Shown in pieces: positions 1 to 7,524 of a stretch of DNA of 58,051 nt (the first letter of the stretch is position 1; each line of letters starts with the position of its first letter). Position numbers and translations under genes: made by a program. The notes under the pieces are model-generated. The model ran no database searches, was not told the origin of the DNA, and worked only from the letters and a program-made list of their open reading frames with translations. Origin of the DNA: Ardenticatenaceae bacterium (GTDB lineage: Bacteria; Chloroflexota; Anaerolineae; Promineifilales; Promineifilaceae); NCBI GenBank assembly GCA_020634435.1, contig JACKBS010000001.1, positions 1 through 58,051 of the forward strand, in the 5' to 3' direction.

Positions 1-100
1 TCCCATATTCCTCCAAGAGAAAATCAATCAACAGATCCAAAGCTGCTGACATACGAGCTGAAGAGGATTGTTTTTCACGAATTATTATTTCTTTTTTCAT
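1..100 (-). CDS. partial CDS, N-terminus of an unknown protein
   Basis: An ATG at 98-100 on the minus strand opens a frame that runs off the left edge. It encodes about 33 residues beginning MKKEIIIREKQSS and ending in a Leu/Glu-rich helix (LLIDFLLEEYG). A good Shine-Dalgarno, AAGGAG, lies just upstream (about 105-112), which supports the start. It is the next gene after the coupling-protein-like gene, separated by 122 bp, so it may be the end of the same transcription unit or a new one. The visible part is too short to name a family. Confidence 0.55.
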   Translation of the reverse strand, partial: MKKEIIIREKQSSSARMSAALDLLIDFLLEEYG

Positions 101-222
101 AACTCTCTCCTTGGTTCATGTATAAACTGTGCACAAGCGCGGCTTTTTTAATATACGGGCGGCGATTTCCAAATTTGGGACCTAAATCATTCACTTTGCT
201 TTGCATTTTACCCAGCTATTCG

Positions 223-1698
223 TCACGATTTTAACTCCCAGCTCGTCCAGCACTTCTTATTCCCCGAAACAATCACTCCTTCCTTTGCGCCTAAAAGTTC
301 GATATTTTCTTGCCAAACGGCATCTCCTTCCAGAAATTTTTTCACCACTGCGTGAATTTTATTTTCAGAACTGGCTGTTAAAATCACTGTGGAATCAGCC
401 ATTAATGGTCCATTGCTAGCAATAATTGAATGGGGGCCATGACATTCAAGTCGAGATAATCTTAACCAGGGAAAGCCATGTAAAATTAAGCGAGTATTTG
501 CAATAGTTTGAATACCCAACAGCATCGCAAACAAAAGCTGTTCCTGAGCCCAACCTTTGTTTTGACATGAAAACAAAAGCACCTGATCCGGCAATCTCTC
601 AAAAGGGTTGATAGCCCATTCTAATTGTTCCCGTAATGAACGGGACGCCGTTAACCGTTCAAGCGCCAGCTGCAAGCTCGTCGCAGCCAAATATTGCTCC
701 TTACGTATCCCAGAGCGCAGCCATTTTTTTAATGTTGGAATGTCAGACACCCCGTCTTGCCGAGCTGTGACTAACAGCTCAATCCCTTGAGGCGTCACCT
801 GCATGGCTCCAAACCATTGCTGCCACCGGCTGATTAATTCTGTTTCCGACTCCCCAGGAACGGGTGCAAGTGGATTCAAACCTGTCACGGACGCCGAACT
901 GTCCAAATCCATATACCTTACTCCCTCCCCCAAAAGACGCGTCACGGCCGTCTTACGCTTTAATTGAGGAACCAAATCACCAAAGCCATCCAATACCACC
1001 ATTCTGGATCCATTTTTGCCCAGAGCGTAACCAATCTGATTAGACAACCACTCAACCACAGCTTGCTTACTACCGTAAAGATTCACGTGTCCAGACAAAG
1101 TCAGCGGACGCCCCACCGTATTCCAACCCACTGGCCATACCAAGCGCGTTTCGTCCTGATTAGGGGAAAGGGTGAATTTTTCCAGGGAGCATGGCTCCCA
1201 AACGGGGACACTCGTTAGGCCAGCAGGCGGAAGTTGGGGTAGTTCCCAATGGCGCTGACTTGATTCCTTCATTTTTTTAGGTGGCACCGGGAAAAATTGA
1301 CCTCGCTTATCCTCTTGCACGTTCAAAAGAGACACAAAAACCAGGCCCTCGACAATGTGTCCCATAAACGGCCGTTCCCAGGGCAGGTCAGCCATTGGGA
1401 GCAACTTTCTTGCCTCCGGCAAGCACAAGTCGAGCAATGATGGTTTGACGGAAAGACCAAAATCAGACGCCATTTGCTGGACAAGACGGATGCGCACTTC
1501 GGGAACACCCAGATACAGCTGTGAAACTGGAGAGCCTGGCAAATAGTAAAGCGCCAGACGGCCACAGGCTTCTACCCGGGAAAGTAAATTCAAACAGCGG
1601 GTCGCTTTGGCAGCATCCTGATAACGTAGCCGAAACCAAACCAGCTCCGCCTCCCATTTTTGCCTTGCTGAGCGACGCGCCGGGAAATTACGGAACAC
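223..1698 (-). CDS. T4SS coupling-protein-like ATPase relative without Walker A
   Basis: About 491 residues from a GTG at 1696-1698. That start has AGGAGG eight bases upstream (1706-1712); an alternative TTG lies at 1734. The middle of the protein carries a layout typical of conjugation ATPases of the TraM/VirD4 kind: LSGHVNLYGSKQAVVEW where the P-loop should be, then VVLDGFGDLVPQL, then GLNPLAPV, which matches the family pattern 'DPHGDL ... GFNPL'. The P-loop lacks the GxGKS/T signature (it reads LYGSKQAV), so ATP hydrolysis is doubtful. The gene overlaps the preceding DUF1461 gene by 11 bases and closes the secretion operon. In a working system such a protein would link substrate DNA to the channel at the inner membrane. 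Here it may be structural, or another coupling protein may lie elsewhere. The family assignment rests on motif spacing only. Confidence 0.55.
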   Translation of the reverse strand: MFRNFPARRSARQKWEAELVWFRLRYQDAAKATRCLNLLSRVEACGRLALYYLPGSPVSQLYLGVPEVRIRLVQQMASDFGLSVKPSLLDLCLPEARKLLPMADLPWERPFMGHIVEGLVFVSLLNVQEDKRGQFFPVPPKKMKESSQRHWELPQLPPAGLTSVPVWEPCSLEKFTLSPNQDETRLVWPVGWNTVGRPLTLSGHVNLYGSKQAVVEWLSNQIGYALGKNGSRMVVLDGFGDLVPQLKRKTAVTRLLGEGVRYMDLDSSASVTGLNPLAPVPGESETELISRWQQWFGAMQVTPQGIELLVTARQDGVSDIPTLKKWLRSGIRKEQYLAATSLQLALERLTASRSLREQLEWAINPFERLPDQVLLFSCQNKGWAQEQLLFAMLLGIQTIANTRLILHGFPWLRLSRLECHGPHSIIASNGPLMADSTVILTASSENKIHAVVKKFLEGDAVWQENIELLGAKEGVIVSGNKKCWTSWELKS

Positions 1699-2455
1699 CT
1701 TGGTAGCCTCCTGTTGTACCTGACAGGACAGCAACCACCTTGAGCATGCCGTAGCCTACCAACCACGTCAAACCACCGGCAAGCATCGAGCCGACGGTAA
1801 TTGCTTGCCCGGCCTGGAAAAACAGCTGCTCGGGGAAGAGGCGTATCAAGGTATCGGTCGAGGCAAAGGTCCAAGTGCCACTTTCAAAAAAGAGTCCGTG
1901 AAACTGCACAAAAAATAGACCCCATCCAAACAGGATGAAACAAGCCATAACACCCATCATCCAGATGGTTAGCACTCCGCCGCTTTTCAGGGCAATCCAT
2001 GGCTGTGTTTGCGTTTCGCTGCGCCAAAACAAGCTTCCCGAGCAGGCCAAAATCAGGGCAAAAGCACACCAGGCAATAACCCGTAGCTTATCGGTAACTG
2101 TTTTGACATCCCGTAGATGGCTCAGCTCTTTTTCTGAATACATTGGGCGTTGGGTATGCGGCAGCCGCGTTAACCGCAGCAGCAAACTGGCATCTTCAGG
2201 GGATTGGTGGCTTTCCAAAAATGCTACAGTCTGCATGGCAAGGGTCAGACGCTCATTCGTCGTTAAAGGGATCAAGGCCAACGCGTCCACTGTTTCAGTA
2301 GAAACGCCATATAAATCTTCAGGAAACGACGACTGAGCGTAGGCCAACCTGAGAAAAAGCGGGCCAACAACCAGCGTTATCCAAAAAGAGATCAACCAGA
2401 TGAGCACGGCCACAGTTATCACACCAGATAGCAGGGGTAAAAGGAGTCGTTTCAT
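1688..2455 (-). CDS. DUF1461 (TIGR01906-like) integral membrane protein
   Basis: A 255-residue membrane protein with an N-terminal hydrophobic segment (residues about 5-35), two more near 120-140 and 155-180, and one at the end (about 225-245). The stretch HGLFFESGTWTFASTDTL followed by IRLFPEQLFF is the hallmark of the DUF1461/TIGR01906 family, as is the preceding SEKELSHLRDVK. The biochemical role of the family is unknown. Its start overlaps the stop of the upstream small gene in an ATGA, and its end overlaps the coupling-like gene, so it is translationally coupled inside the secretion operon. A DUF1461 protein in such an operon is not something I recognise from the standard systems. Confidence 0.8.
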   Translation of the reverse strand: MKRLLLPLLSGVITVAVLIWLISFWITLVVGPLFLRLAYAQSSFPEDLYGVSTETVDALALIPLTTNERLTLAMQTVAFLESHQSPEDASLLLRLTRLPHTQRPMYSEKELSHLRDVKTVTDKLRVIAWCAFALILACSGSLFWRSETQTQPWIALKSGGVLTIWMMGVMACFILFGWGLFFVQFHGLFFESGTWTFASTDTLIRLFPEQLFFQAGQAITVGSMLAGGLTWLVGYGMLKVVAVLSGTTGGYQGVP

Positions 2456-2664
2456 ATGCTATCCCCTTCTTCTTCAGCGTCGGCCCAAAACTGATCCAGT
2501 CCATTGTTTGTATCCACTGGCTGATCGCTTGCTACCAGCTTTTGTTCCTGTTCCCCAATCATCTGGGCAATTAACACCTGTGACCATTGATTTAACGTGA
2601 CGGACAAGGCGACTTTATCCACTTCAACCTGATAATAGTGATCCAATACCTTTTGGCTCATCAT
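2452..2664 (-). CDS. small hypothetical protein in the secretion operon
   Basis: About 70 residues starting MMSQKVLDHYYQVEVDK. Two adjacent ATGs (2662-2664 and 2659-2661) follow an AAAAGGA Shine-Dalgarno. The longer frame to 2694 has no better signal. The C-terminus is acidic (FWADAEEEGDSI) and there is no membrane segment, so it is probably cytoplasmic. It ends in a four-base ATGA overlap with the DUF1461 gene. It follows the VirB4 gene after an 84-base gap. No family is recognised; from its position it could be an accessory factor or chaperone for the ATPases. Confidence 0.55.
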   Translation of the reverse strand: MMSQKVLDHYYQVEVDKVALSVTLNQWSQVLIAQMIGEQEQKLVASDQPVDTNNGLDQFWADAEEEGDSI

Positions 2665-2748
2665 CCATCCTTTTAAATGGTGGCTGTGAGGCAATCCCTC
2701 ATGATTCTCACAACCAACTGTTATTGCAAAATTGCGTACTGTTCCAAA

Positions 2749-4944
2749 TCAACTTCCAAGCAAATAGGTCGCCTCAATGGGACGCAGCTGAAAGAAAATC
2801 ATGTCAGCCCGCCCATTGGCCCGCACAACGGCCATCCCTTTCCCATGCCGGTCGTCGCTGCCCATGCGCGCCAGAAATTCAGCGTGCGAGGACAAAATTT
2901 CATCCTTAAAATGCGTAACGAGCCGGCAGGCGGCATCTCGTTTCATGCCGAAAGCGATCATCCAGGAGCTATTGTTGAGAACAAATTGGCCGGCAGTGAC
3001 ATTGGTGCCAGACGCCATCGATTCCGCCTGTGCTCCCTCCACGCCAATAAAGGCTTCCAAATCCTGGTCTATCATAATGACGGCCGCTCCAAACGTTCTG
3101 ACCGTCTTTACCATGTTGGCCAGAAAGGTCATCAGGGACGCTTCCTGGTTCATATAGTGGACCTCATCGACAATGATCGCTCGCTTACGGGGGCTGCGCC
3201 TGACCTGATGATTAATACCGGCCAACGTGGCGTAATAGAACAACGGCCGTCTCCGTTCAGGCACTTCGCTGAAATCAAAGAGGACGATCTGCTCTTTCAA
3301 AGTTAAATCCAGATTGGTGGGCACATTGAAGATCTCAGCATAATCCCCAAAGACGTACAGATTCTCAATTTCTTCCGCCAGGGCCACGGCCGCATCCGCC
3401 ACGAGACTGCCAGCTGATGCGGTGGGTGCAGGAGTTTGGATGGTAGTGATGCCTTCGCTAGTGCTAGCCATACTCTGCTGCGCAACCTGGTACAGCTTGT
3501 GGCAAAAGGTCGCCAAGGTCGGGGTGAGCCCATGATCCACCAGTAGTTCAGTCTGCCAATCATAGGCAGCGTAGGTTAACTGAAGCGCACGACGGACAGC
3601 GGCCACTTCCGCATTGGCAAACAGCCGTGGATTATTGCCCAACGGATTGAGCAGCAAGCCGAGCAAGGTGATAACGTGGTCATACTGGTCGGTTGGGTTT
3701 TCGTACACCACATCCAGAATATTGAGTCGTGTTGTGGCATAAGACAGTTTGCTGTAAGAGGCGATTTCCTCACCTGCTAACTGATGTAAGCGGCGACTGT
3801 GCCCCTGCGGTTCCAGAAGAATGACCTGCGCCCCCTGTTCTGCCAGGCGCCACGCCAACGCCTGGGCACCTACCGTCTTGCCTTTGCCCGTGCGGCCCAA
3901 GATGATGCCATGAAAGGGATCGTTTCCCTTCCAATCCAGATAGTACACATGCGGCGCGACCTCATCCACCGAGATGCCCAAATAGTAACCTGCCGTCTGC
4001 TGCGCACGCCCCACACCCCACATGCCAGCAAATACGGCCGGGGCGCGGCTGAGCACATTAAAATGACCAGATGGTAACCCTGGCGGTCTCGACCAAGGGC
4101 CAAACATCTGGGCTGCGCCCGCCTGATACCCCAGGAGACGATCCACTTTCATATATTGGGTGCTGGTTTTTCGAAGCTTGTCCATTCGTTCTCGCAAAGT
4201 GGTACCATTTTTATCCAGCAGCATAAACAGGCAGCGCACATGATGGATTGCTTCATCCTGGACGTTGAGCGCCGCTTCCGCTTCGGTGCTGGCGGTTAGC
4301 GCATTCCGATCCTGACCATTGTTCACCATGCCCAACCAAAACTCAGCAGAGGCAGTCACCCGTTCCGGATGCAGCTTGCGCACGTCGATGCAGATAATCA
4401 TGGGGCCGTCAGCCGAGGTAATCATCTGCGCCAACGGGTGTCGCCAATCCCAGGTTCGCGTCAGCTGGTAAGAGGCGAGCACCGCATACCGGTACCGACT
4501 GTTATCCAATTGCAAACGGCCGTTTGGCCGTTTAATCACAGGCGCCATGTGGTCTTTATATTCCGCATACTCGCCGGGAATAGGCAGCTGCGGGTAGCCT
4601 TCCTCGGCCACAACCCGCCAATGGCTCAGATCACCCGCCGTCAAGGTGTCATGGAAATCCACAAAAAAATGGCGTGTTTTGCGCATCTCCCCCTGACTGC
4701 CCCATTCCCCAATGAGGCGAACTTCCTCCATCAGACCGCGGCGAGCCCACGCTGGCTCGATGCCCAAAGCCAAACGGCGCCGCTCCTGCTCCAATCGTTC
4801 GAGACTGGCCGGGGTAATAAAGGTGAGAAAACGGCAATGCTGTGTAGGACCAGCAAACAGCGAGACCATTTGGGAAATAACGGCCGTCTGATCCACCGAA
4901 TCTATTTGATAAAAATGGGGTAAGGAAACTTGAAATACGCGCAT
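2749..4944 (-). CDS. virB4: VirB4/TraC-family conjugation ATPase
   Basis: A 731-residue protein with the two-part structure of VirB4-type ATPases: an N-terminal CagE/TrbE-like half and a C-terminal HerA/FtsK-like motor. Walker A is GRTGKGKT at residues about 349-356 and Walker B is IIVDEVHYM at about 586-594. Family members power pilus assembly and substrate transfer from the cytoplasmic face of the inner membrane. The length is a little short of the 780-860 residues usual in proteobacteria but normal for Gram-positive-like systems. The gene follows the VirB3/PrgI-like gene after six bases, an order seen in many conjugative elements. Both nucleotide-binding motifs are intact, so this should be the main active motor of the system. 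Confidence 0.88.
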   Translation of the reverse strand: MRVFQVSLPHFYQIDSVDQTAVISQMVSLFAGPTQHCRFLTFITPASLERLEQERRRLALGIEPAWARRGLMEEVRLIGEWGSQGEMRKTRHFFVDFHDTLTAGDLSHWRVVAEEGYPQLPIPGEYAEYKDHMAPVIKRPNGRLQLDNSRYRYAVLASYQLTRTWDWRHPLAQMITSADGPMIICIDVRKLHPERVTASAEFWLGMVNNGQDRNALTASTEAEAALNVQDEAIHHVRCLFMLLDKNGTTLRERMDKLRKTSTQYMKVDRLLGYQAGAAQMFGPWSRPPGLPSGHFNVLSRAPAVFAGMWGVGRAQQTAGYYLGISVDEVAPHVYYLDWKGNDPFHGIILGRTGKGKTVGAQALAWRLAEQGAQVILLEPQGHSRRLHQLAGEEIASYSKLSYATTRLNILDVVYENPTDQYDHVITLLGLLLNPLGNNPRLFANAEVAAVRRALQLTYAAYDWQTELLVDHGLTPTLATFCHKLYQVAQQSMASTSEGITTIQTPAPTASAGSLVADAAVALAEEIENLYVFGDYAEIFNVPTNLDLTLKEQIVLFDFSEVPERRRPLFYYATLAGINHQVRRSPRKRAIIVDEVHYMNQEASLMTFLANMVKTVRTFGAAVIMIDQDLEAFIGVEGAQAESMASGTNVTAGQFVLNNSSWMIAFGMKRDAACRLVTHFKDEILSSHAEFLARMGSDDRHGKGMAVVRANGRADMIFFQLRPIEATYLLGS

Positions 4945-4950
4945 ACCGTC

Positions 4951-5319
4951 TTACTCCATCACAACCTTTGCGGCCAACGCACCGCGAACCTGCTGCCGCT
5001 CTTCTTTTCGCCGCACGAGTTCCCACTCGCTATGAATATTGACCACTCGGGGCATCCCCGCAATTTGCCTTAGCCAGACAGTCGCATAAGCCAGAAATCG
5101 TTTAATAAGAACTTCCCCGTTATGGCTGTAGCCAGCTATATAGCCGATGCAGATAAACAAAGGGGACAGCCAAAAAGGCGCCTGGAACAAGCCTACGCCC
5201 AGCGCGGTCAGGCAAATAACCAGCATAAACTGGATCATGGTCACCCGTCGCAATATCATCGCCTGCCGCTGTTGGATAAATTCGGATCGAAAATGCGTCA
5301 CCGTAAACATTGTATTCAT
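4951..5319 (-). CDS. VirB3/PrgI-like small inner-membrane protein
   Basis: About 122 residues from the ATG at 5317-5319, which has AAGGAG seven bases upstream; a longer frame to 5343 has no such signal. Two hydrophobic segments sit back to back (about residues 28-45 and 50-65), followed by a charged C-terminal tail rich in Arg, Glu and Lys. Size, two-TM topology and position immediately before virB4 fit VirB3 or PrgI proteins, which anchor the VirB4 motor to the membrane channel. The sequence itself is too divergent to prove the match, so the call rests on context. A strong stem-loop lies just upstream of its ribosome-binding site. Confidence 0.6.
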   Translation of the reverse strand: MNTMFTVTHFRSEFIQQRQAMILRRVTMIQFMLVICLTALGVGLFQAPFWLSPLFICIGYIAGYSHNGEVLIKRFLAYATVWLRQIAGMPRVVNIHSEWELVRRKEERQQVRGALAAKVVME

Positions 5320-5335
5320 GCCTTTACTCCTTAAT

Positions 5336-5379
5336 GAAGCCAACAGCAGCTGAGCCTTCGACCCGATGCTGTTGGCTTC
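5336..5379 (-). promoter_or_regulatory. 13-bp stem-loop between pilin and virB3-like genes
   Basis: Perfect inverted repeat: 5336-5348 pairs with 5367-5379 (core GCCAACAGCA / TGCTGTTGGC) around an 18-base loop. It lies 14 bases after the pilin stop and ends 9 to 14 bases before the Shine-Dalgarno of the next gene. No run of U follows it in the transcribed direction. An mRNA-stabilising or attenuating structure is therefore more likely than a simple terminator. Confidence 0.7.
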
Positions 5380-5392
5380 TTGACTTAACGCC

Positions 5393-5791
5393 TTACCCTA
5401 AGCCGCACAGGGTATACAAACTTTCAATGCCAAAGCCGGTCAAAATTTGATTGCCAATATCGGTTGAGAAAGCGAGCAAGATAAGTCCCAAGCCCACGGA
5501 ACCGGCCAGGGCTCCCAGCTGGGCGCCTTGCGAGGGCAAGATGGCAGACAGGTTCTTGCGAAAACCAAGAAGTGCTAAACCCAGAAGCAGCGCGGCACCA
5601 CCCATCAGCTGCGTGGTAAACAGGGCCCGACTGTAGGTATCGCAAATCGCCGCTGGGGGTGTTTCGCCTGCCGCACAGGCGGATACCGCAAGCAGCAGCA
5701 GACTCAGCGGCAGCAGGCGAAAAAGGTTGCGCCATCGTTTCAGAAGCGGCAGCTTCAGGCGAAAAGATTTTGATAACAGGGTTGACGTCAT
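5393..5791 (-). CDS. VirB2/TrbC-like pilin candidate
   Basis: 132 residues from the ATG at 5789-5791, preceded by CGGAGA at a good distance. A longer frame exists (to 5941) but has no comparable signal and would bury the signal peptide. The N-terminus is basic, followed by a long hydrophobic stretch ending in SACAAGETPPAA, which looks like a signal peptide or lipobox-like cleavage region. Two further hydrophobic helices (about residues 60-78 and 93-115) are joined by a short basic loop containing FRKN. This is the VirB2/TrbC layout, whose mature subunits polymerise into the conjugative pilus. It stands alone between a putative promoter and a strong stem-loop, as expected of a gene made in excess. 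The assignment comes from topology and context, not from a diagnostic motif. Confidence 0.6.
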   Translation of the reverse strand: MTSTLLSKSFRLKLPLLKRWRNLFRLLPLSLLLLAVSACAAGETPPAAICDTYSRALFTTQLMGGAALLLGLALLGFRKNLSAILPSQGAQLGALAGSVGLGLILLAFSTDIGNQILTGFGIESLYTLCGLG

Positions 5792-5808
5792 TTGTTTTTC
5801 TCCGTGTA

Positions 5809-5837
5809 TAATTAAGGTATTGATGAGGAAGCGGCAA
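5809..5837 (-). promoter_or_regulatory. candidate sigma-70-type promoter for the pilin gene
   Basis: On the minus strand TTGCCG (5832-5837) and TAATTA (5809-5814) are separated by exactly 17 bases. They sit 18 bases before the pilin start, in the only sizeable gap (125 bp) in this part of the operon. An internal promoter for the most abundant subunit would make sense. The leader would be very short, so a start site nearer the -10 is implied. Confidence 0.4.
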
Positions 5838-5916
5838 AAAGTTTGGTACCTGCCTGCCGCCCCTTTTCTCCGAGTAGACCTGTGAGGTTTGGATCCTTCC
5901 TGTCCTCTGTAACCAC

Positions 5917-7521
5917 TTAAGGTGGAGAGGCCAATCCCCACAGGTCTTTCCCAATTTGCAGCTGTAACAATTCAGCCTGGGAAGGAAACAACAACTGAAA
6001 CCCAATTGTTTCCCCCGGTTCCAATAAACGGGGCAGGCTGGGTGTTACCTGCCAGAATGGTTCATCCACATCACCTCCTTCTTGAATAAGTTGAAAATAT
6101 GTGTCACTCAAATAGACAGCGCCGGGTCCAGGGTTATGGACGGCGATTTGTACCAGCATCTCGTCTGCGCCCGGCTGCACCACTGGCGTCGTCAAGGTTG
6201 CCTCCAGCTGGTTTGTGAGGGCAGGTAAAACACCGAGATTCACCAGCTCACTCTCTCCGCCAGGCAAGGTGCGAAACTCGGCAGCCAAGGGTGTCCCCGG
6301 CGTACTGTCTGGCACAGAAAAGGTCACGATCCAGCGGCCAGATCCATCAGGCAGAAAAGGAACGGCCGTTGTCTGCACCCCGTTGCCAATTAGGGAGAGC
6401 AGGTGCGTCTGACCCGGTAACAGATCTGCAGCGATGCCTTCCAGCAAAACGATCATGGTACCAGTCGCCGCATGGCTGAACGACAGGTTTGTCACCTGTA
6501 ACTGGCCCGCTTTCCCCAGAGAGAATGAATCGCCCAGGGGAATCAAGGTTTGGGTCACGGCCGTTTCTCCCGTGACATCATAAGTGGCCAGCGCCACCGC
6601 CACGACCTCTTCGGCAACAGCGGGCAGGGCAAACAGGGTTAACCCTAAACGGTTCTGCGAAAGCAGGCGGAGCGCATCGTAGCTGGCCGCTTGCTCAACC
6701 TCGGAAACAACAAACGTCAGCGCAGACCCCGTATCGGTGTGCAAAACCAGCTTGTCCCCCGGCGACAGGTTGCGAATCAGGGCATCTGGCACACCAATGG
6801 CATAATTGAGCACCGTCCCAAACAGCCATACCGCCACAGGATTCTCGGACAGCATGGCAGCTTCATTAAAGCGCAGCTCTCCCTTGGGCGTTGACCGACT
6901 AGGATCGATAGCCAGGGCAATTACTTCAGCCGCATCATCCTGAGCGTCAGCCTGATAATGCAGCTCTAGGACACTGGGCCGACCAATGGTCAGAGCACCT
7001 CCCAATGTGCCAATCGTCTGCAAGGTTTCATTGGCGGCTTCAATATCCGGAAGCGGCTCCAGAGTGGCGGGAAGCTGGATGGACGCCGTGACATCGGTCG
7101 CCGCCCCTTCTGTCTCAAGCACGTCAATCTCGCTCACGCGTTGATCCCGAGAGCGAAGCGCAAAAAAGAGGAGCAACAAAGCCACAACAAACAACCCGCC
7201 AACTTTTAACAGCAGCGCACGGCGATCCGGGGTTTCCTCACCTTCAGAAAGGGATTGTTGGGCCAGCTGGGGCAACGCCAGCTCGTACCTGGCTTCGGCA
7301 TCCAGCATCAACATACCCGGCAGCCCGTCGGGACGAATAAAGGCCCCATTCTTAAAATCTGCTGCCCGCTGCCGCAAAAAGGCAAGCACATCTAAATCGG
7401 TCTGATTCTGGCCCGATTCGATCAGCTCCTGGGCAATCGCCTGACGAAACGCCTCCTGATATTCTGGGGGAATATCGGCCAGCACCCGGTCCTTATTTCT
7501 GCCATTCTCTGTTTGGCTCAT
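5917..7521 (-). CDS. single-TM protein with large extracytoplasmic domain, T4SS accessory
   Basis: 534 residues. Residues 1-100 are charged and cytoplasmic (with PPEYQEAFRQAIAQEL). One membrane helix follows at about 104-121 (LLLKVGGLFVVALLLLFF), and then over 400 residues outside the membrane that look beta-rich (short Thr/Val/Leu-rich strands separated by Gly and Pro). The start has GGAGG nine bases upstream. It begins three bases after the stop of the PPC-domain gene. The topology is that of VirB8 or VirB10 scaffold proteins, but I see no sequence feature that proves either. The outer part contains repeated segments of the type 'PFLPDGSGRWIVTFSVP', reminiscent of immunoglobulin-like folds. 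Confidence 0.6.
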   Translation of the reverse strand: MSQTENGRNKDRVLADIPPEYQEAFRQAIAQELIESGQNQTDLDVLAFLRQRAADFKNGAFIRPDGLPGMLMLDAEARYELALPQLAQQSLSEGEETPDRRALLLKVGGLFVVALLLLFFALRSRDQRVSEIDVLETEGAATDVTASIQLPATLEPLPDIEAANETLQTIGTLGGALTIGRPSVLELHYQADAQDDAAEVIALAIDPSRSTPKGELRFNEAAMLSENPVAVWLFGTVLNYAIGVPDALIRNLSPGDKLVLHTDTGSALTFVVSEVEQAASYDALRLLSQNRLGLTLFALPAVAEEVVAVALATYDVTGETAVTQTLIPLGDSFSLGKAGQLQVTNLSFSHAATGTMIVLLEGIAADLLPGQTHLLSLIGNGVQTTAVPFLPDGSGRWIVTFSVPDSTPGTPLAAEFRTLPGGESELVNLGVLPALTNQLEATLTTPVVQPGADEMLVQIAVHNPGPGAVYLSDTYFQLIQEGGDVDEPFWQVTPSLPRLLEPGETIGFQLLFPSQAELLQLQIGKDLWGLASPP

Positions 7522-7524
7522 ATC

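Noticed and set aside
201..1706. Several plus-strand open frames (for example 201-419, 608-790, 964-1218)
   Set aside because: They lie opposite the coupling-protein-like gene, have no ribosome-binding sites and encode low-quality sequence; they are shadows.
2677..3306. 209-aa plus-strand frame opposite virB4
   Set aside because: The opposite strand encodes intact Walker motifs of VirB4 in the same interval, and no domain is visible in this frame.
5424..6005. 193-aa minus-strand frame overlapping the pilin gene
   Set aside because: It overlaps the pilin and the 534-aa gene in another frame, with no signal and no recognisable fold.
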